From positions 496,001 to 560,000 of the forward strand of contig SSNP01000035.1 in assembly GCA_006937955.1 (NCBI GenBank): a DNA stretch of 64,000 nt, written 5' to 3'. This DNA is from Pachypanchax playfairii. Its lineage: Eukaryota; Chordata; Actinopteri; Cyprinodontiformes; Aplocheilidae. The notes under the pieces were generated by a model that ran no database searches, was not told the origin of the DNA, and saw only the letters and a list, made by a program, of their open reading frames with translations. A program made the translations under genes and the position numbers. Of this stretch, positions 27,675 through 41,123 are shown one piece after another. Numbering within the stretch: position 1 is the first letter of the stretch; each line of letters begins with the position of its first letter.

Positions 27675-28135
27675 AACATTATCAGTCTATAAGATGCCCC
27701 CTCCCAGGTCTGGGTCCATAAAGAGACCCTGGTATCTTGGTCCCAAGTTCTTGAAGTCATTCTAAGTGCTTCAGAATAACTTAGTTTGGCCCCTCACCCA
27801 GAACCAATTTACCATTTCACTGCCTGATAACGGCTCCTGGGATCTGTGGGAGACCTCCCCAGCTGTGATAAGATGGTAAATCACAGGAGGTGTTTCAGAC
27901 ATGGAGGAGACCCTTAATGCAGACCCAGGACTCACTGGAGGAATTATATATCCCGTCTGACCCGGGATCGTTCTCCCTCTGGACCAGCTGGGTAAGAGGA
28001 GCTAGCGGTAGCTGAAACAGTGACCTGATTCCTGATAAGCAGCCAGAGATGGATGGATAGTAAAATAATTTACCTCCCACACCTTCATCTCTATCTTTCT
28101 CCATAATCAACCTATTTAACAAGAGGAAGGACTTA
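27675..28135 (+). repeat. Tandem duplicate copy 1, LINE 3'-end-like sequence
   Basis: Begins CATTATCAGTCTATAAGATG. It resembles the 3' region of fish LINEs that ends in a GATGGATGGAT tail: a block with TAACGGCTCCTGGGATC, a block with GTGATAAGATGGTAAATCAC and finally AGATGGATGGATAG. It directly abuts the TTAA element. Nearly identical to the next 475 bp. Confidence 0.75.
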
Positions 28136-28138
28136 AAA

Positions 28139-28612
28139 AAACATTATCAGTCTATAAGATGCCCCCTCCCCCCCACCCAGGTCTGGGTCCATAAAGAGAC
28201 CCTGGTATCTTGGTCCCAAGTTCTTGAAGTCATTCTAAGTGCTTCAGAATAACTTAGTTTGGCCCCTCACCCAGAACCAATTTACCATTTCACTGCCTGA
28301 TAACGGCTCCTGGGATCTGTGGGAGACTCAACCTCCCCAGCTGTGATAAGATGGTAAATCACAGGAGGTGTTTCAGACATGGAGGAGACCCTTAATGCAG
28401 ACCCAGGACTCACTGGAGGAATTATATATCCCGTCTGACCCGGGATCGTTCTCCCTCTGGACCAGCTGGGTAAGAGGAGCTAGCGGTAGCTGAAACAGTG
28501 ACCTGATTCCTGATAAGCAGCCAGAGATGGATGGATAGTAAAATAATTTACCTCCCACACCTTCATCTCTATCTTTCTCCATAATCAACCTATTTAACAA
28601 GAGGAAGGACAT
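28139..28612 (+). repeat. Tandem duplicate copy 2
   Basis: Same unit as 27675-28135. By eye the main differences are a longer C-rich run (about 9 extra bases near 28169) and 5 extra bases near 28327; the rest appears essentially identical, so the duplication is very recent or has been homogenised. Confidence 0.9.
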
Positions 28613-30124
28613 AAAAAACACAAAACTACTATAACTAATAAATAAACACAAGAATCGATTTGAGTATTTTTAAAAAAATGTATTCGAATGTACTTACATA
28701 CTGGTGTCAAAAGAGTATGCACCAAAATGTCACACTGACTCACAATTACAAAGAAAAAGCTTTTTCTTTTTCTTCAATTACAAGTATTGAAAAGAATCTA
28801 TGTACAGAAAACAGGGTTGTTGACAAGAAAGTACACTAGAAACTTACAGTCACAATGATCAGGCTTCAGCAAAAAAAAAAAAAAAAAAAATCAAATTAAA
28901 AATCACCGTCTTGGTGCTCTCAACTTTAAACTGCACTTCCACTCAGGAAACTGCCTTGTGCCGTCCGTCCACAGTCCAGCAACTCCAATGTGCTTAGGAA
29001 AAAAATCCTTTTATATAAAATACCACAGGGCTGCTTTTATCAAAAAAGGGGAAATTAAACTGCTGATAGAAATCAAAGCTGATGTTCTACATCTCATCCT
29101 AAACGAACGCTGACAGGGCTGGAGGAAAGTTCTGCTTGTGTCCCTGCTGTGATATCTAACAGGTGGAAAGTTCATCAGGTTTTTGTTTCCATGTGAAAAT
29201 TTACAGATTTTCATCAAGACAAGCAACAAATTAGGAATGCAAAATAAAAAGCAAAAGTACTGCGATGTGATCGGCAAAGATGCGGGGGAAAAAAATCTAC
29301 TTTCAACTGACAGTAAATGGGAGAATAATGTATATCATGTCATTTTAACTATAAGAGAAAAATAATCTGTTCCTTTCTTGGCAGAAACAATTTGAACAAA
29401 CTCAAACTGAGGAGAACGGAGAACTTTAAACACGGTACCAACACATTCAGAGCAACTCATTCTCACTGCATCACGGAGCTTTAATTAGGATTCGACACCA
29501 GACCAGAACGTCCTCGTTACGTCATGAACTTACTGTCATTACTCTCAGAGGGCGTCGCCCAATTTCATGACTGTATATCACACGTTTTATAGCGCTAAGC
29601 GACAAAGGCGACGCATGTTTCACATCGTAAACAGCGATCAGTCGCTGGTGACTCCGCCCACAATCTTCAAGCTTTACCCAAGATAAGCTGAAGCTGCCAA
29701 ATAGAAAAGCTGCTAAAACAGCGTGACAGCAGGGAAACTGAACTCTGGTCTGGTTCCTTCTGCAGCATCAAATGAGAAAATGGGTGGGAACTGCAGTGCT
29801 ACTGAGCAAGGCAGGTAGAGGCAAGGCTGCCTTCTTTTATATTTATACTTCAGAACTAAGAGTGTGTCCAACTTCGTTCCAACTGGACCAATCAAAACAG
29901 AAACATCTGGGTGTGTCACCGTGAGAATCCACCAAGAACAGCACAAAAACCCTAAACAGATGATCCTAGTTCAGCTGAACATACATAGAGTCTTTGTGAC
30001 ATCTGCTTCTGGGTGAAATTATCTTTGTGAGGTAAGGACTTTGTTATTTTTTGTACAGAATGTGTCTCTGGTGTATCGGCATCTGCGTGGGACCGGTTGC
30101 TCCCTCTGGGACAGTTTCACTCCT
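28613..30124. other. Intergenic plus ppm1g 3' UTR
   Basis: AT-rich DNA with an A run at 28871-28890. A CpG-rich block at about 29460-29660 stands out and is not explained. The ppm1g 3' UTR occupies an unknown part at the right; no clear minus-strand AATAAA was found close to the stop. Confidence 0.4.
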
Positions 30125-33100
30125 TTAATCGCTTTTTGCTTTTTTACTGTCATTTTCGTTCTCCGCCTCAGTCCCCGCTGCTTCGTCCTGGTGCTTCCTC
30201 TTCTTTGTGCCGTCGGACTCAGTGAGGTGTGGCCTCAATGTGACAATCATGCACGTCATGTTGTCACACCCAGTCCCGTCTCCAGATGTGTCGGGTGCCA
30301 AACAGTGGTCCAACAGCTGTTTGGAGGAAATCATGGTTATTTTTCTAGAGTTTGTTTCAGGCTACGGAGCAGAATAAAAAAGTTCTACGGTTCTTTTACC
30401 TCTTCAACTATAGATGAGAGGGGTCTGACTTTCCCATCCTGGTCTGGTTTGATCCTCTCACTGATGAAGTCCACCACCTCCTGACTGCTTAATACATTCC
30501 TGCAATCACATTTAAAACATTGTGTTGATGTTCGACTGTGTGTGAACTTTCTTTAAACCCAAATAATAAATCATAAAGTTCTAAACCCACCAGATACCGT
30601 CACAAGCTATGACCATAAAGTCATGGTCCTCATTCAGGGTCAGAACTTTCACATCAGGCATGGCAGAAATCATCTGCTCCTCCGGTGGCAGGGCCTTGTT
30701 CCGCTTATAGAAGTGGTCACCTGAGAAATCGAAGTTCCCATTAAAATAAGACGAGCAGAAAAATGTGCAAAATATTTTTAACCAAAACGTTCCAGTTAAC
30801 AATTACAGTAAAACAATAAGAGCCTTCAGATAAGATCTTCACAAAGTCACCAACCGATGGCTCTGGAGAGATTCAGTCCACCATTGACTCGTCCGTCCAT
30901 AGTAACCTTCCCTCCAGCGTTCTTGATACGAGCCAGTTCCACCTCGTCCTCTGGCTTGTGGTCGTAAGACATGTCCACAGCTTTTCCTGCAGCAGCACAC
31001 AGACAGAGATTTTACATCCAAGGTAACAGACAAACATTCCAGTTACGTTTGACGCATGTTGATTGTAAGAATCTTTGCAGGACTGATGGCTTTTTTTTAG
31101 ATATATATAGAGTCAAATAAAAGATTCTGAATGCACCTCGTTCAGAAACCACACAGCGAGAGTCGCCGGCGTTGGCCACAATCAGCTGCTTCCCTCGGAT
31201 CAGAGCTACAACAGCTGTGGTGCCGCTGTCGGAACCGGGCTGCCGATACACAAACATGACAACAAGGTCAAAACACAGTTTAAACTCTGGGTTTGTATCT
31301 GCAGTAACGGTCCATTTCTACAAACCTCTTCCTTGCCGTCCATCCCGGGTAGACACATTTCCTCCTCATCTTCATCCTCCGAGTCTTCTTCTCCTTCCTC
31401 TGTATCCTCTTCCTCTAACTCACTGCTCCCCCCCTCTTCCTCGTCACTGCCATCCTGCGGAGAAAAAGAAGGTTTTTACCGAGTCATTCGGTGTGAACTC
31501 CTGCAGCATAACACAACGGTTTATTCTGGTCTTCTCTTCTCACCTCTTCTTCACTGCCCTCCTCCTCTTCCTCTCCCTCCTCAGACTCTTCACTGTCATC
31601 AAAAAACCTGGACTTGGAATCTGTTGAAGTCTTTGAGGACTGAGAGGAGCAGGAAGGCCCTGCGTCTCCTTCAGTCTTACCAGACTTTTCCTCTCCGTTA
31701 GTGCTTCCTGAACCTCCACCATCAGCTGACAAGGAGAACAAAACGTCACAACAAAAACTGCTAAGCAATAATACAAATATCTAAATATTCACCACAAACT
31801 TCCAGGAAAGAACCTGTACCTGAACCGCTCCTTTCACTCCCTGCTGTTCTCCGGCAGGCTCGCAGCTTTGACCCACATGATGCTCCTTCTCCTTCCTTCA
31901 CCTTTTCACTGCCATCCTCCTCCACTTCTCCATTAACTCCTTCCTTCTTCTGTGCCTCAGCATCTTCCTCTTTATTTTTAGACGACTGAGCTTCTGGACA
32001 GGTTTCCTTCTTGGACGCCCCACTGAAGAAAAGAAAACGTGATCAAATAAAATCAATAAAACCTTGGAAAGATTCTTTAGAATGCTTTCTTAAGACTACA
32101 GTGATGGTTTGTAGGATTACCAGAGACTTGCAGCGTGTTTCACAGCATTGCGGTTCTGGCCGTAACGAACCAGCAGCTCCTCTATGGTCATGGTGGCCTC
32201 CTCGTGGAGCAAAGCTGCTTCTTCTGTTTCCACTGAATGAATAAAAGAATCCCTCACAATGATTGAAATTTGGCAAACGTGTACTTCAAGTCTTTTTTGG
32301 ATTCTGACAGTTCCAAATATTGTATTTTAGTACCAGCTGATTTCCTGAACTACCAGATGTTACTGTTTAGGGTGTACTCACAGTCGTCCTCCTCTGCAAC
32401 CTTTTCAGCGGGCGGCTCGTCGGTGGGTCGTCCAGAAATCTGCACCAGCTCCTTGATGACCTCCTCTGTTGTCATCCTGCTGTCGATGGCCAGAAACGCA
32501 TCTTCTAGTGCCTGGAAACATGTTAATATGTCAGAACTGTGGTAAGTAAAAAAGAGCTGAACATTTTACTTTAAAACTAATTCTAAAAGCAGCACGTCGA
32601 CGGGCTGCAGCAGCTAAATGGAGAAATATGCACCGAAGAAAAACTTTAACATCTTCTCGCGGTACGTTTGAGTCTTACATTTCTCTTGTTTTCAAATTGT
32701 CCCCATTTCATTTTCACTTGGAGTGTCAGATTCTTATTTTAGTCTATTATTATTACTGATAACAATCCTGATTTTCTCCTGTTTATTTCTCTTCTGTGTT
32801 ACATTTTTAAATGTCCTTCTCACTTTAAAAATGAAAGTTTTTGTTTAACTTTTCTGATTAATGCTGCTGCCAGTTTTTTCTAGTTGTATTCCCTGTTCAA
32901 CACAATTAATGTCACATTATGCAATAAAAACTGGAAAAACTGGTCTTTAATTAGCAAGCTGATAATATGCTTCTCACCTTTTGTAGCTTTCCATCTTTAT
33001 ACGCCTTCTGTTCTTTGATGATGTCAGGAAGGTACTTTGAACAGTACAGCGCTACCTCCTCACCTAAACAAAACGCATTCTCATTTTAAACATATTAAAA

Positions 33101-34362
33101 AATCTATTGCAAGCTGCAGATGAAATTAATTTTTATACCTCCATGTCCATCATACACAGCAAACATGGCCGTGTCCTCGTCAAACTCTGGAATGCAGTTG
33201 TGAGCATCCTGTGACACAGAAATCAATTCAATACAAACCTGTGTTAAATAAATGTGGCAAAGCTGTAGGTCTGACGATGCTGTTCACACATGCTGTTAAC
33301 GTGTAATCACAAGGAGAAAGCTCAAAGTAAAAGCATGGAAACATCATGTTCGTGTTCCTGAACAAAGGCGATCTTCTCTGTGAAAATACTATCTATCCCA
33401 GATGGACGGATCAAACTACACCTGAATCAGTGATCTCAAATAATCTGGTTTGTTTGCAATGTGACAACAAAGAGACAACCTATAAGAAATACTGACAGAT
33501 TGTATGTGAACCATCTACCTACATGATAAAACAAAGAATGTGACACATCATTTAATTTGAAAAGGTCTTAAAGAGCAAAGAGTTCAACACTGATTCTGTC
33601 CACATGTGTTTTATTAACCAAATACAAGACATGTGATGTGAATTAAAAGGCAATGATGTAACTCAGAATGATCTTACAGCTTGAACACAGACTATTTATC
33701 ACAAAAATGTATATCTGTTCACAGCAAACATGTTTAGCACTTTTTAAATGTTTGGAATTTATAGTCCATGCTAATCTAAAATGATCCTTTCAGATAAATA
33801 AAATAGTTATTAATACAAAAATTAGAGGCTATTCAAGCCAAGATGTACAAATCTGAATAAATTAATGAGATACAATAACATGAAAATATGAAAAAAAAGA
33901 AATTAGGGTTGATCATCACAGCACAGATGGTATTAAATTCCACAAGTTGGTCCTTTGAACTGAACAAAAGGGGCTTTATATAGACACCACTTACAATCCT
34001 CACTGGATGAGCAAAGAGTTCCAGAACCAGCAGAACCACAAAGTCCCTGCAAACCTGATCAGTCAGGAAATCGTTTAAAAGTCTAAAACCAGAAGATTTT
34101 ATTAAATCTGGGCTTCTTCACTAAAATAATAATCTCCCATAATTGTTGTGGATGTTGCCTAAAATCCAGAAGTTACATAGTTGGATTTAATGGGAGAAAA
34201 TCTGAGATTTTTTGAAAGATGTAGATGTAGGATGTTTGTTTTACATCTCACCTCCATGGAGACCCTCCAGCCCTGCATGGCAGAGAAGCCGAAGCTCATG
34301 TTGCTGTTGCCGCCATCGGAGGAGGTCTTGCTTGTGTTTGGCTGCGACAGATATGCCCCCAT
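30125..34362 (-). CDS. ppm1g: Protein phosphatase 1G (PP2C-gamma), 13 exons, 559 aa
   Basis: Nuclear Mn/Mg-dependent Ser/Thr phosphatase acting on splicing factors, H2A-H2B and 7SK/P-TEFb control. Exons: 34362-34252, 33208-33139, 33063-32978, 32511-32382, 32232-32121, 32022-31820, 31725-31544, 31454-31326, 31239-31137, 30986-30855, 30720-30591, 30499-30400, 30316-30125; 1680 nt with TAA, all phases joining. It starts [12 protein letters not shown], a myristoylation-type N-terminus. PP2C metal and catalytic motifs are all present: [49 protein letters not shown] and GCDNMTC. Exons 6-8 encode the long Ser/Glu/Asp-rich insert that splits the catalytic fold, characteristic of PPM1G. The C-terminus is Lys-rich (KKRKHQ..KKAKSD), a likely nuclear signal. 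Confidence 0.97.
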
Positions 34363-34367
34363 AGTTC

Positions 34368-34800
34368 ACTATGAAGAAGACAATAAAATCACGTTTTAGA
34401 TACGGGATTCACTGAACGATCACATTTATCTGCTGGCTTTAGTTACGGTTGCTAACTAGCTAACGTTAGCAACAGCACGACAAAAAGTAAAAGAACCAGC
34501 TAGCTGTTATCTCAATGCTAACAGGAGCCAACCCGGCTAAACTTCCAGCTGTAAAACATCTGCCCAGACATGCAAGACCCGGTTCACAAAGTCTAAACCC
34601 TTCCTACAAACGTTCACTTACCTTTCCTGGTAGAGAAAGATTAGCTTATAAAAGGTAGAGAAGGTAGATTTACATAAAAATATTACACGTGTAGACGGAA
34701 GAGCCGCTGTCTTCTCCTCCCTCTCCTTCTACTGCGACTTTTCTTATTCTTCTTCAGCGCACGCGGCTGGTTGATGAACCAGTTTTGAGGCGCATTACCG
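34368..34800 (-). promoter_or_regulatory. ppm1g: ppm1g 5' UTR exon and promoter
   Basis: On the minus strand an AG acceptor at 34370-34369 precedes the coding start, and a good donor (AAAG then GTAAGT) has its exon edge at 34622, implying a noncoding first exon upstream of 34622. The start is probably in the GC-richer DNA near 34700-34800. Inferred from splice signals. Confidence 0.5.
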
Positions 34801-34811
34801 CCCCCTGCTGA
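34797..34811 (-). promoter_or_regulatory. CTCF-like motif
   Basis: The minus strand reads CAGCAGGGGGCGG, close to the classic CTCF core. It lies at the ppm1g promoter. Confidence 0.55.
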
Positions 34812-35763
34812 GCAGAATGGAGAAAAACAGCGGTCACATGAAGAATTTATTACTAAAATTGTTAATTTATTCATACCTATAAGTCAAAGGCTGATTTAGC
34901 AGAAATATGAGAATATATATATTAAGATTACATTTTATACAAACATCTTGGATGCCCATTTCATCCAGTAATAAAAAAATAATTTCTAAATTAAAAATAA
35001 TTCAGTTTTGAGAGTTGCAAAAGTAGGTTATAAAACATACTAGAAGAATGGAATTGCATACTTTCCAAAGTTACAATTAATATTTAAAGTAAGACATAAA
35101 ATGATTTCTAATGGAATACATAAATTATTTACAGAGTTATAAAAAATACAATAAAAATTAAGTATTTTTTAAAAAGGCTTTATATAAGAACAACTCTAAA
35201 AAGTATGAGTAGTTCAATATCAGAGGTCAAATTATGGCACAGTATGATCTAAACAAAAGTAAAACCAAACATCTGTTTGAAAGAACATATAAAAGATATT
35301 TCTAGATAAACACAAAGAAGAACAGTAGTTTTATCCCAGAATGGAAATAAAAGTGTCACAGACAGGACTGCTGTTTTATGAACATTGGACATATTGTCTT
35401 TAATCAACAAGAACTTTTTATTTTGATTTGTCATTGAACACTAACAAATATAACAATTAAAAACACATTTCTAAATTAACTAAAAAAATTCAGTGCTTTC
35501 TCCCAATTATCCAATATATTTGGTTTATCCTTCTGGAAATTATCATTAATACATAAAGCAAATATGGATTGATTTCAGCAATTTATGTTTAAACCTTTTC
35601 TAACCATTTTCAAACTGAACTATGCAAGTAAAATGCATACAGAAAAACTAAATCTTTGGTTTTAATTTTCCGAATACATTTTAAAAAGATTGCTGCACTT
35701 AAAAATACAAATAAAATAGATTTTTTTTTCCCACTAAAACGTTTCCGGCAGTTTCATTTTTTA
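34812..35763. other. AT-rich spacer between ppm1g and mis12
   Basis: Nothing recognised; strongly AT-rich with many short A/T runs. Confidence 0.5.
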
Positions 35764-35777
35764 CCAGTTGGTGGCAG
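35764..35777 (+). promoter_or_regulatory. CTCF-like motif at the mis12 promoter
   Basis: CCAGTTGGTGGCAG, a moderate CTCF match, 66 bp upstream of the mis12 ATG. Confidence 0.45.
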
Positions 35778-35842
35778 TAAAACGCAACATCTTTGTTTAC
35801 TGCGCGGTTTCTCTCAGCAGAAGAAGAAAGAAGCCGTTCAAC

Positions 35843-37018
35843 ATGGCGCGGGAAACCCGGGAAGAAACTGATATGGAAGTTAGCGGAGCCACAGCTGAAG
35901 AAGAGAAGGATTGTTTCTTCTCATCGTCTTTAAAACTGTATGAAACTCAGTTTTTCGGCTTCACCCCACAGACTTGCATGTTACGGATCTACAGCGCCTT
36001 CCAGGACTGCCTGTGCGACATTTTACCGGTGGTGGAAGAAGTATGTGTCAGACAGCTGAGTAAAGGCCAGTCGAACGGGAAGGATGAGCAGCTCCGGTCC
36101 CAGGCCAGAGAGTGTAGCCGCAAGCTGCAGCAGTTCATGGAGCAGCGATTCAAGCAGCTCTCGGGGCGGATGGAAACGCTGCTGGTGAACCGCTGCTTCA
36201 CAGTGCCTCCAAACGTGCTTCTACCTGAGGACCAGACTCACAGGAAATACTCTCCAGACATCCAGGTGAGCTGTCACATCCAGGTGAGGTGTTCCTCAGC
36301 AAAACACTTCCAGATGGGCAGATCGGACCACTGGAAAATTTGAGGTGGTACATGAAAACCAAAATCCATAACTGAATTTCAGGGGTTTTAATAAGGAATA
36401 TCCTATTTTACTGATAAGCAACAGCTCCCTTTTCAGCTGCACCTGACAGTAAATCACAGCTAACAAAACCACACAGTGATAAATCACCAAGATGTCTGCA
36501 ATAACCATCATGGTGCTTTTCCAGCCTAATAATAAAACAAACAAATGACTGAATAATTTATTATATACTTTATTTTTACCCTACGATGAACACTAAACCA
36601 CAAACTTGCCATGAACAGAACAATGAAAGACATTTTGAAACTTTTGCTCGAGACCAGCCGAACATGTGCCTCCTTGGGACCTTTCCAGAGTACTGAAACA
36701 TGTGAAGCCCGTTAGTGTCTTACGAGTCTGTCTTTTCACCAGGAGGTGTTCAGGCTGGAAGCGTCCATGGCAGACCTCCTGAGAACCTACGAAGCAGAGG
36801 TTTGTGCCAGACAGGCTCTGCTAGCTGAGCTGGAGGAGCAGAAGGAGGTCCAGAAGCACCTGGATGGGATTCAGCTGTGGGTCACTGAGCTTCAGGAGGC
36901 CTGGGTGAAGGAGGGCAACGGCAACTTCCAGGAAAGTTTCCACCTGGTTATTAAGTCTGTCAACAAACTGCAGGAAGCTGTGAAGGAGGTTCTGGCTTGC
37001 AGCAAAACGCTGAACTGA
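35843..37018 (+). CDS. mis12: MIS12 kinetochore complex component, 2 exons, 232 aa
   Basis: Mis12 complex subunit linking CENP-C at the inner centromere to KNL1 and NDC80 at the outer kinetochore. Exons: 35843-36265 and 36743-37018; 699 nt with TGA. The chosen ATG has a strong context (AACATGG) and no ATG precedes it in frame. Diagnostic blocks: YETQFFGFTPQTCMLRIYSA (residues 33-52), LLPEDQTHRKYSPDIQ at the exon junction, and coiled coil CARQALLAELEEQKEVQKHL in exon 2. Human MIS12 is 205 aa; the extra length is mainly the acidic N-terminus. An AATAAA at 37050-37055 lies only 32 bases past the stop, so the 3' UTR is very short. Confidence 0.96.
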
Positions 37019-37049
37019 ACTAAACTGGCAGACAGTCTTTAATGTAAAT

Positions 37050-37055
37050 AATAAA
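37050..37055 (+). terminator. mis12: mis12 polyadenylation signal
   Basis: First AATAAA after the stop codon; another lies at about 37819. Assignment by position. Confidence 0.6.
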
Positions 37056-37261
37056 ACACATGGGAGTGTTTTGGGGTCAGTTTAAGTGATTTATCTTTAA
37101 TTTTCAGGGGTGTTTACTTGCTATAGCCCTTTTTTTTATGTCATACTGTGCACAGTGGACATGTTATCACTCATCAGAAAAAGCAGCAGCAACAAATTAT
37201 TCCTATTTTTAATTTTTTCTTTTAAATGTCAAAGTCTTGGAGTTATTTTTCAGTGATGCCT

Positions 37262-37276
37262 CCAGCAGAGGGCGCT
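37262..37276 (+). promoter_or_regulatory. CTCF-like motif (strong match)
   Basis: CCAGCAGAGGGCGCT equals the textbook CTCF core. It lies just downstream of mis12. Confidence 0.65.
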
Positions 37277-37736
37277 CTTTACACATGAAATTTATCAAAA
37301 TTTAAAATCGCCTGTTACTTCCAGCTGTTGCTGAATAATTCTGACTCTTGAGAAGTTAGCTGGTTAAGACAAGATGCAAATTACTGACTTTCAAATCTTT
37401 TAGAAGAATTAAACATCAGTCATCAGCTGTCTGACATCTGTTGTTGTACTAGACTATTAAGTTTAAAGTTTTTAACCCTTTTACTGATTCACCAATTAAA
37501 TTTATAACATCCCTTTGAGCCCAACGTAACCTTCAAAATGAGTTATTAGAAAGCTAAATAGTTGAGATTTGTGTTGTGTTGTAATCTACTCTTCATTTAA
37601 AACATAATTTAAAGGAAAGCATTTGATATTTTGGAAAGCATTAGACTTGAAAATGGTTACAGATATATTTTTATTTAGTGTTTGATGTTTTTTGTTGAGC
37701 TTTTTCATGCACTTATTGACCTTTTGTGTTTCCTGA

Positions 37737-37753
37737 CCAGTAGGGGGCAGCAC
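37737..37753 (+). promoter_or_regulatory. CTCF-like motif (strong match)
   Basis: CCAGTAGGGGGCAGCAC, a strong CTCF match in the same orientation as the one 475 bp to its left. Confidence 0.65.
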
Positions 37754-40700
37754 GTGATTGTTTTTTGTTCAATGTGTCTGAATGTTTTCTATGTAAATAA
37801 CATTGAGGTGACAGAAAAAATAAAATACATTTGAATTAGTTTCTATATTTTCCTCCCTTTTTTTTTACATCAGGATTATTTGCAATCCATCCAAATTTTG
37901 ACCTTAATTCATATAAACAAATAAAAAATATTTCATTAAGCTGCTGAGGTGATAGAGCTCAAAATGATTTATTATAATAAAAACAATATTTCAGCCATAT
38001 TCAACTCTGTTTTTTATAGGTTTTGTAGTGTTAAAGGCCTTTTTGTATTTCTGAGCTCAGGTTTAACTCAACAACCAGAACATAAACAACAACAGACTGA
38101 GCGTAAACAGTCAACATTTGTTTTAGCATTCTTCGTGCGCCTGTTGTGATGGTTGAGAAATAATCAGTCCAAATGGAGCGGTGTGAAAAACTTTTCTTTA
38201 CTAACAACAAAAATATCCCCCAAACTATATGTTTTACACCTCATCTGGAAATAAACAATGAGCTCAGAAAACAGACGTCACTGCATGAATTTCAGCTTCA
38301 AGCTTATTATACACTTATTTAAGAATTTTAAAAAAAATCTAAAAGTAATTTGAAAAGGATAAACTGAATAAAATGTATGTTTTTAAAAAATGACTCAGCA
38401 AACATACATTTGTTATTTTTTTCTGGGGAAACATTTTAGAAAATTGATTCCAGAACTACTTCTCAGTGGTTTTATGTCGGAATTAAATGATCCAGACTGA
38501 ATAAAGCATCAACATATGTGAGTCGGTGGAATAAAACTGTGCAGATATACATTTGAAGTTGTTTGTTGACAATAAAACAACAGATTGTTGCAGCTGTTTT
38601 GTGTTTTTGGTCAGAATTTTAGACAGAGGACAGTTTAAGTTCAGATGATTTACTCTACCAGCAGATAATGTTCCACTTGCACGTCTCTGCGTCTCCCATC
38701 TGTCGCATAATTCTCAATAACTTACAGCACCAGGTAACACGTTTGACAGGTAAAGCTGCGCTGGGAGGTCCAAAAGCTATTTGACCCTAAGACTGACACT
38801 CACGTTTGCTTCCTTCTTCTGCAGAGCTTAATTCCACATTTTGTTTCTCTGTGTGTGTCGTGCATCTGGCAGGGAGTCCTTTGATTTATTACCGTTAAGT
38901 TATTTTAAAAAGGTCATGCTTATGCTTAGATCCTGAAAAAAAAACTCGACTTGCTTCCTGGTTAGTGACGGGGGGTTTTTCTTTATGATGAAAGTTAGTT
39001 TCTGCTCATCCTGCAAGCAAACCTGTTAGTTAGTTTCCTTTTTTATTGTAATTTTACAAATTCTTTAGCAACTTTAAGATGTTTGTGAACTCAGTTGTGC
39101 ACAATTCAAGAACAAAGAGCTCATATGTTTATGTTTTTAACTTTTGCAACATTGTGTTTTTTAACATGTATACTTCTTCCCTGGACACTGGACAAATGCA
39201 AATAAAAGTGCATTTGTTTTGTTTTGGGCAGTAAATCAGTAAATTGATTGTTTTTCACTTCATGTTCATGTTCATATTTGTGTGAGCTCTTGTTCGTACC
39301 TGTATGTGATGGTATCAGAGTGTGTGAGCGTGTGAATCTGCATTTGTGTGTGACTGAAGACAGCATATGGACAGTGCCCTCCTTCCTGTTGGGAGGGGAA
39401 CATCATGGCATTCTGTGAACCACAGCTCGACCTCTGACCTCTCGGGATCACACAAAGAAAGCGAAACACAGCCACACACACACATACTAACTCAGATACC
39501 TACACATACAGATATACGTCCACTCTCAGCCAGCCAGCTGTCCTCACCGAAAGAGTGTCCCACACAGACACACAGAGGAGGTGAGAGTGATAGACCGACA
39601 GGCCGACAGCGACGTTTTGTTAAGATCCGAGAGAGTGACTCAGGAATTCGCTCCAAGTTTTTCAAACCCACGTGTCACCCAGCAGGGAAACCAACACAAC
39701 ACAGCAGAACCTTATTTTCAACTTTTAAACAAGTTTATCTCACTGTTACGTCAACATTTAGGTGGAAAGGACCCAGTTGGGAATGAGAAGAAAACAGACA
39801 CAGTTTAAAGAAACATGCTGAAAATCCCATTTTTCCTTCCATCATTCTGTGAGGATGTTTTTTTTCGTTTGTTTGTTTTTTGTTTTTCTGACACAAAGAT
39901 TTTAAAACTGATTAGGATATTTTGACCCCCACCCAAAAAAAAAGGAAAAAAAAAAACACCCACACATTACCCCTCCAGAAAAAGATGAAAACATAAATTT
40001 AAAGGAAAATATAATAAGATAAAACTGCATAAAAAATGAGTAATTAATATGAAATATATAAACACAATGACGTTGGAGTGAACAACCTGTTCCTCACACA
40101 CACCTGTTGGACGGTGTTGTCCAGGCGGGTCTAAAACTAACAGCAATGCATCTTTAACTTAAACATAATTAAACTGAATTTTGACTCAATCAGCTGAAAT
40201 TGTTGCTGCTTTTTTGCTTCTTGCTTTTTGGAACATTATCAGCATTAAACAGTTCACAATAATCTTTTTGTATTTCATTAAAGGTACAATATGAAAGAAT
40301 TTTACAGTGAAATACTCACACAACAGTCTAATGTCCCACCGATGTTGAAAATAAAGTCACATTGTAACAGATGTGGATCTCAGCCGGTTGGATTGTCGCT
40401 TGTTTCTGTCATTTTAAAAATGCTGGTCTACATCGGAACCATTATTTACACGTCTGGACTTCCTGGTTCCATAACGAATCACATGTGAGTCTGCAAGGTT
40501 GCCAAGTCTTCAACACAAGCAGCTGGAATTCCACAACGACCAGCAGCACAAAGTAAGAAACCACCACATCCTTCTGACTGATCAGCTGAGCTGCATGTGA
40601 TGAGGTGTTCAAACGCACTTAGAAAAACTCAACGCTGAACAAATAGACTTTCAGACATTCCCAAAAACTGAACAAATACAAGAGACATAAAACAAGAATT

Positions 40701-41123
40701 TTTCTACATGAACTTTGGGACTCAGATGCAAAATTCCCTTCAGTTTATTAGCAAAATGTGTCTATTTTAATACAATTATGACACACAAAGCTGGGTGAAT
40801 TAAACACAACATACTGCACAGTATTCTTCTGAAGACGAGTATAGAAATGTCTCTCTTGCTTCTGTTGAACAAACCCTGAGATGTAGAAGCTTCGTCTGTC
40901 ATCACACTGGACATAAAGTTGAATTTCAATACTGATTTCAAGAAAACCCTTAAAGATAAAATGACAGAATGTTCTCAGGTGTGATAGTAATTCCTCTCAG
41001 CTGACACTCACGTCCTACAGGAATTGTGCAGTTGTTCAGTCTTTAGTTTGTTTTGGGTTATGTAATGTCTGATAGGGTTAGGTAGATGATGGTTATAAGC
41101 ATTGTGCTGTAACACCTGATTCG

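Noticed and set aside
30041..30484. 147-codon plus-strand frame
   Set aside because: It is the antisense of the last ppm1g exons.
31172..31701. Ser/Pro-rich plus-strand frames
   Set aside because: Antisense of the acidic ppm1g repeat region.
39367..39808. Two overlapping frames of 75-139 codons
   Set aside because: Composed partly of CA-repeat translation; no domain, and no initiating or splice context that convinces.
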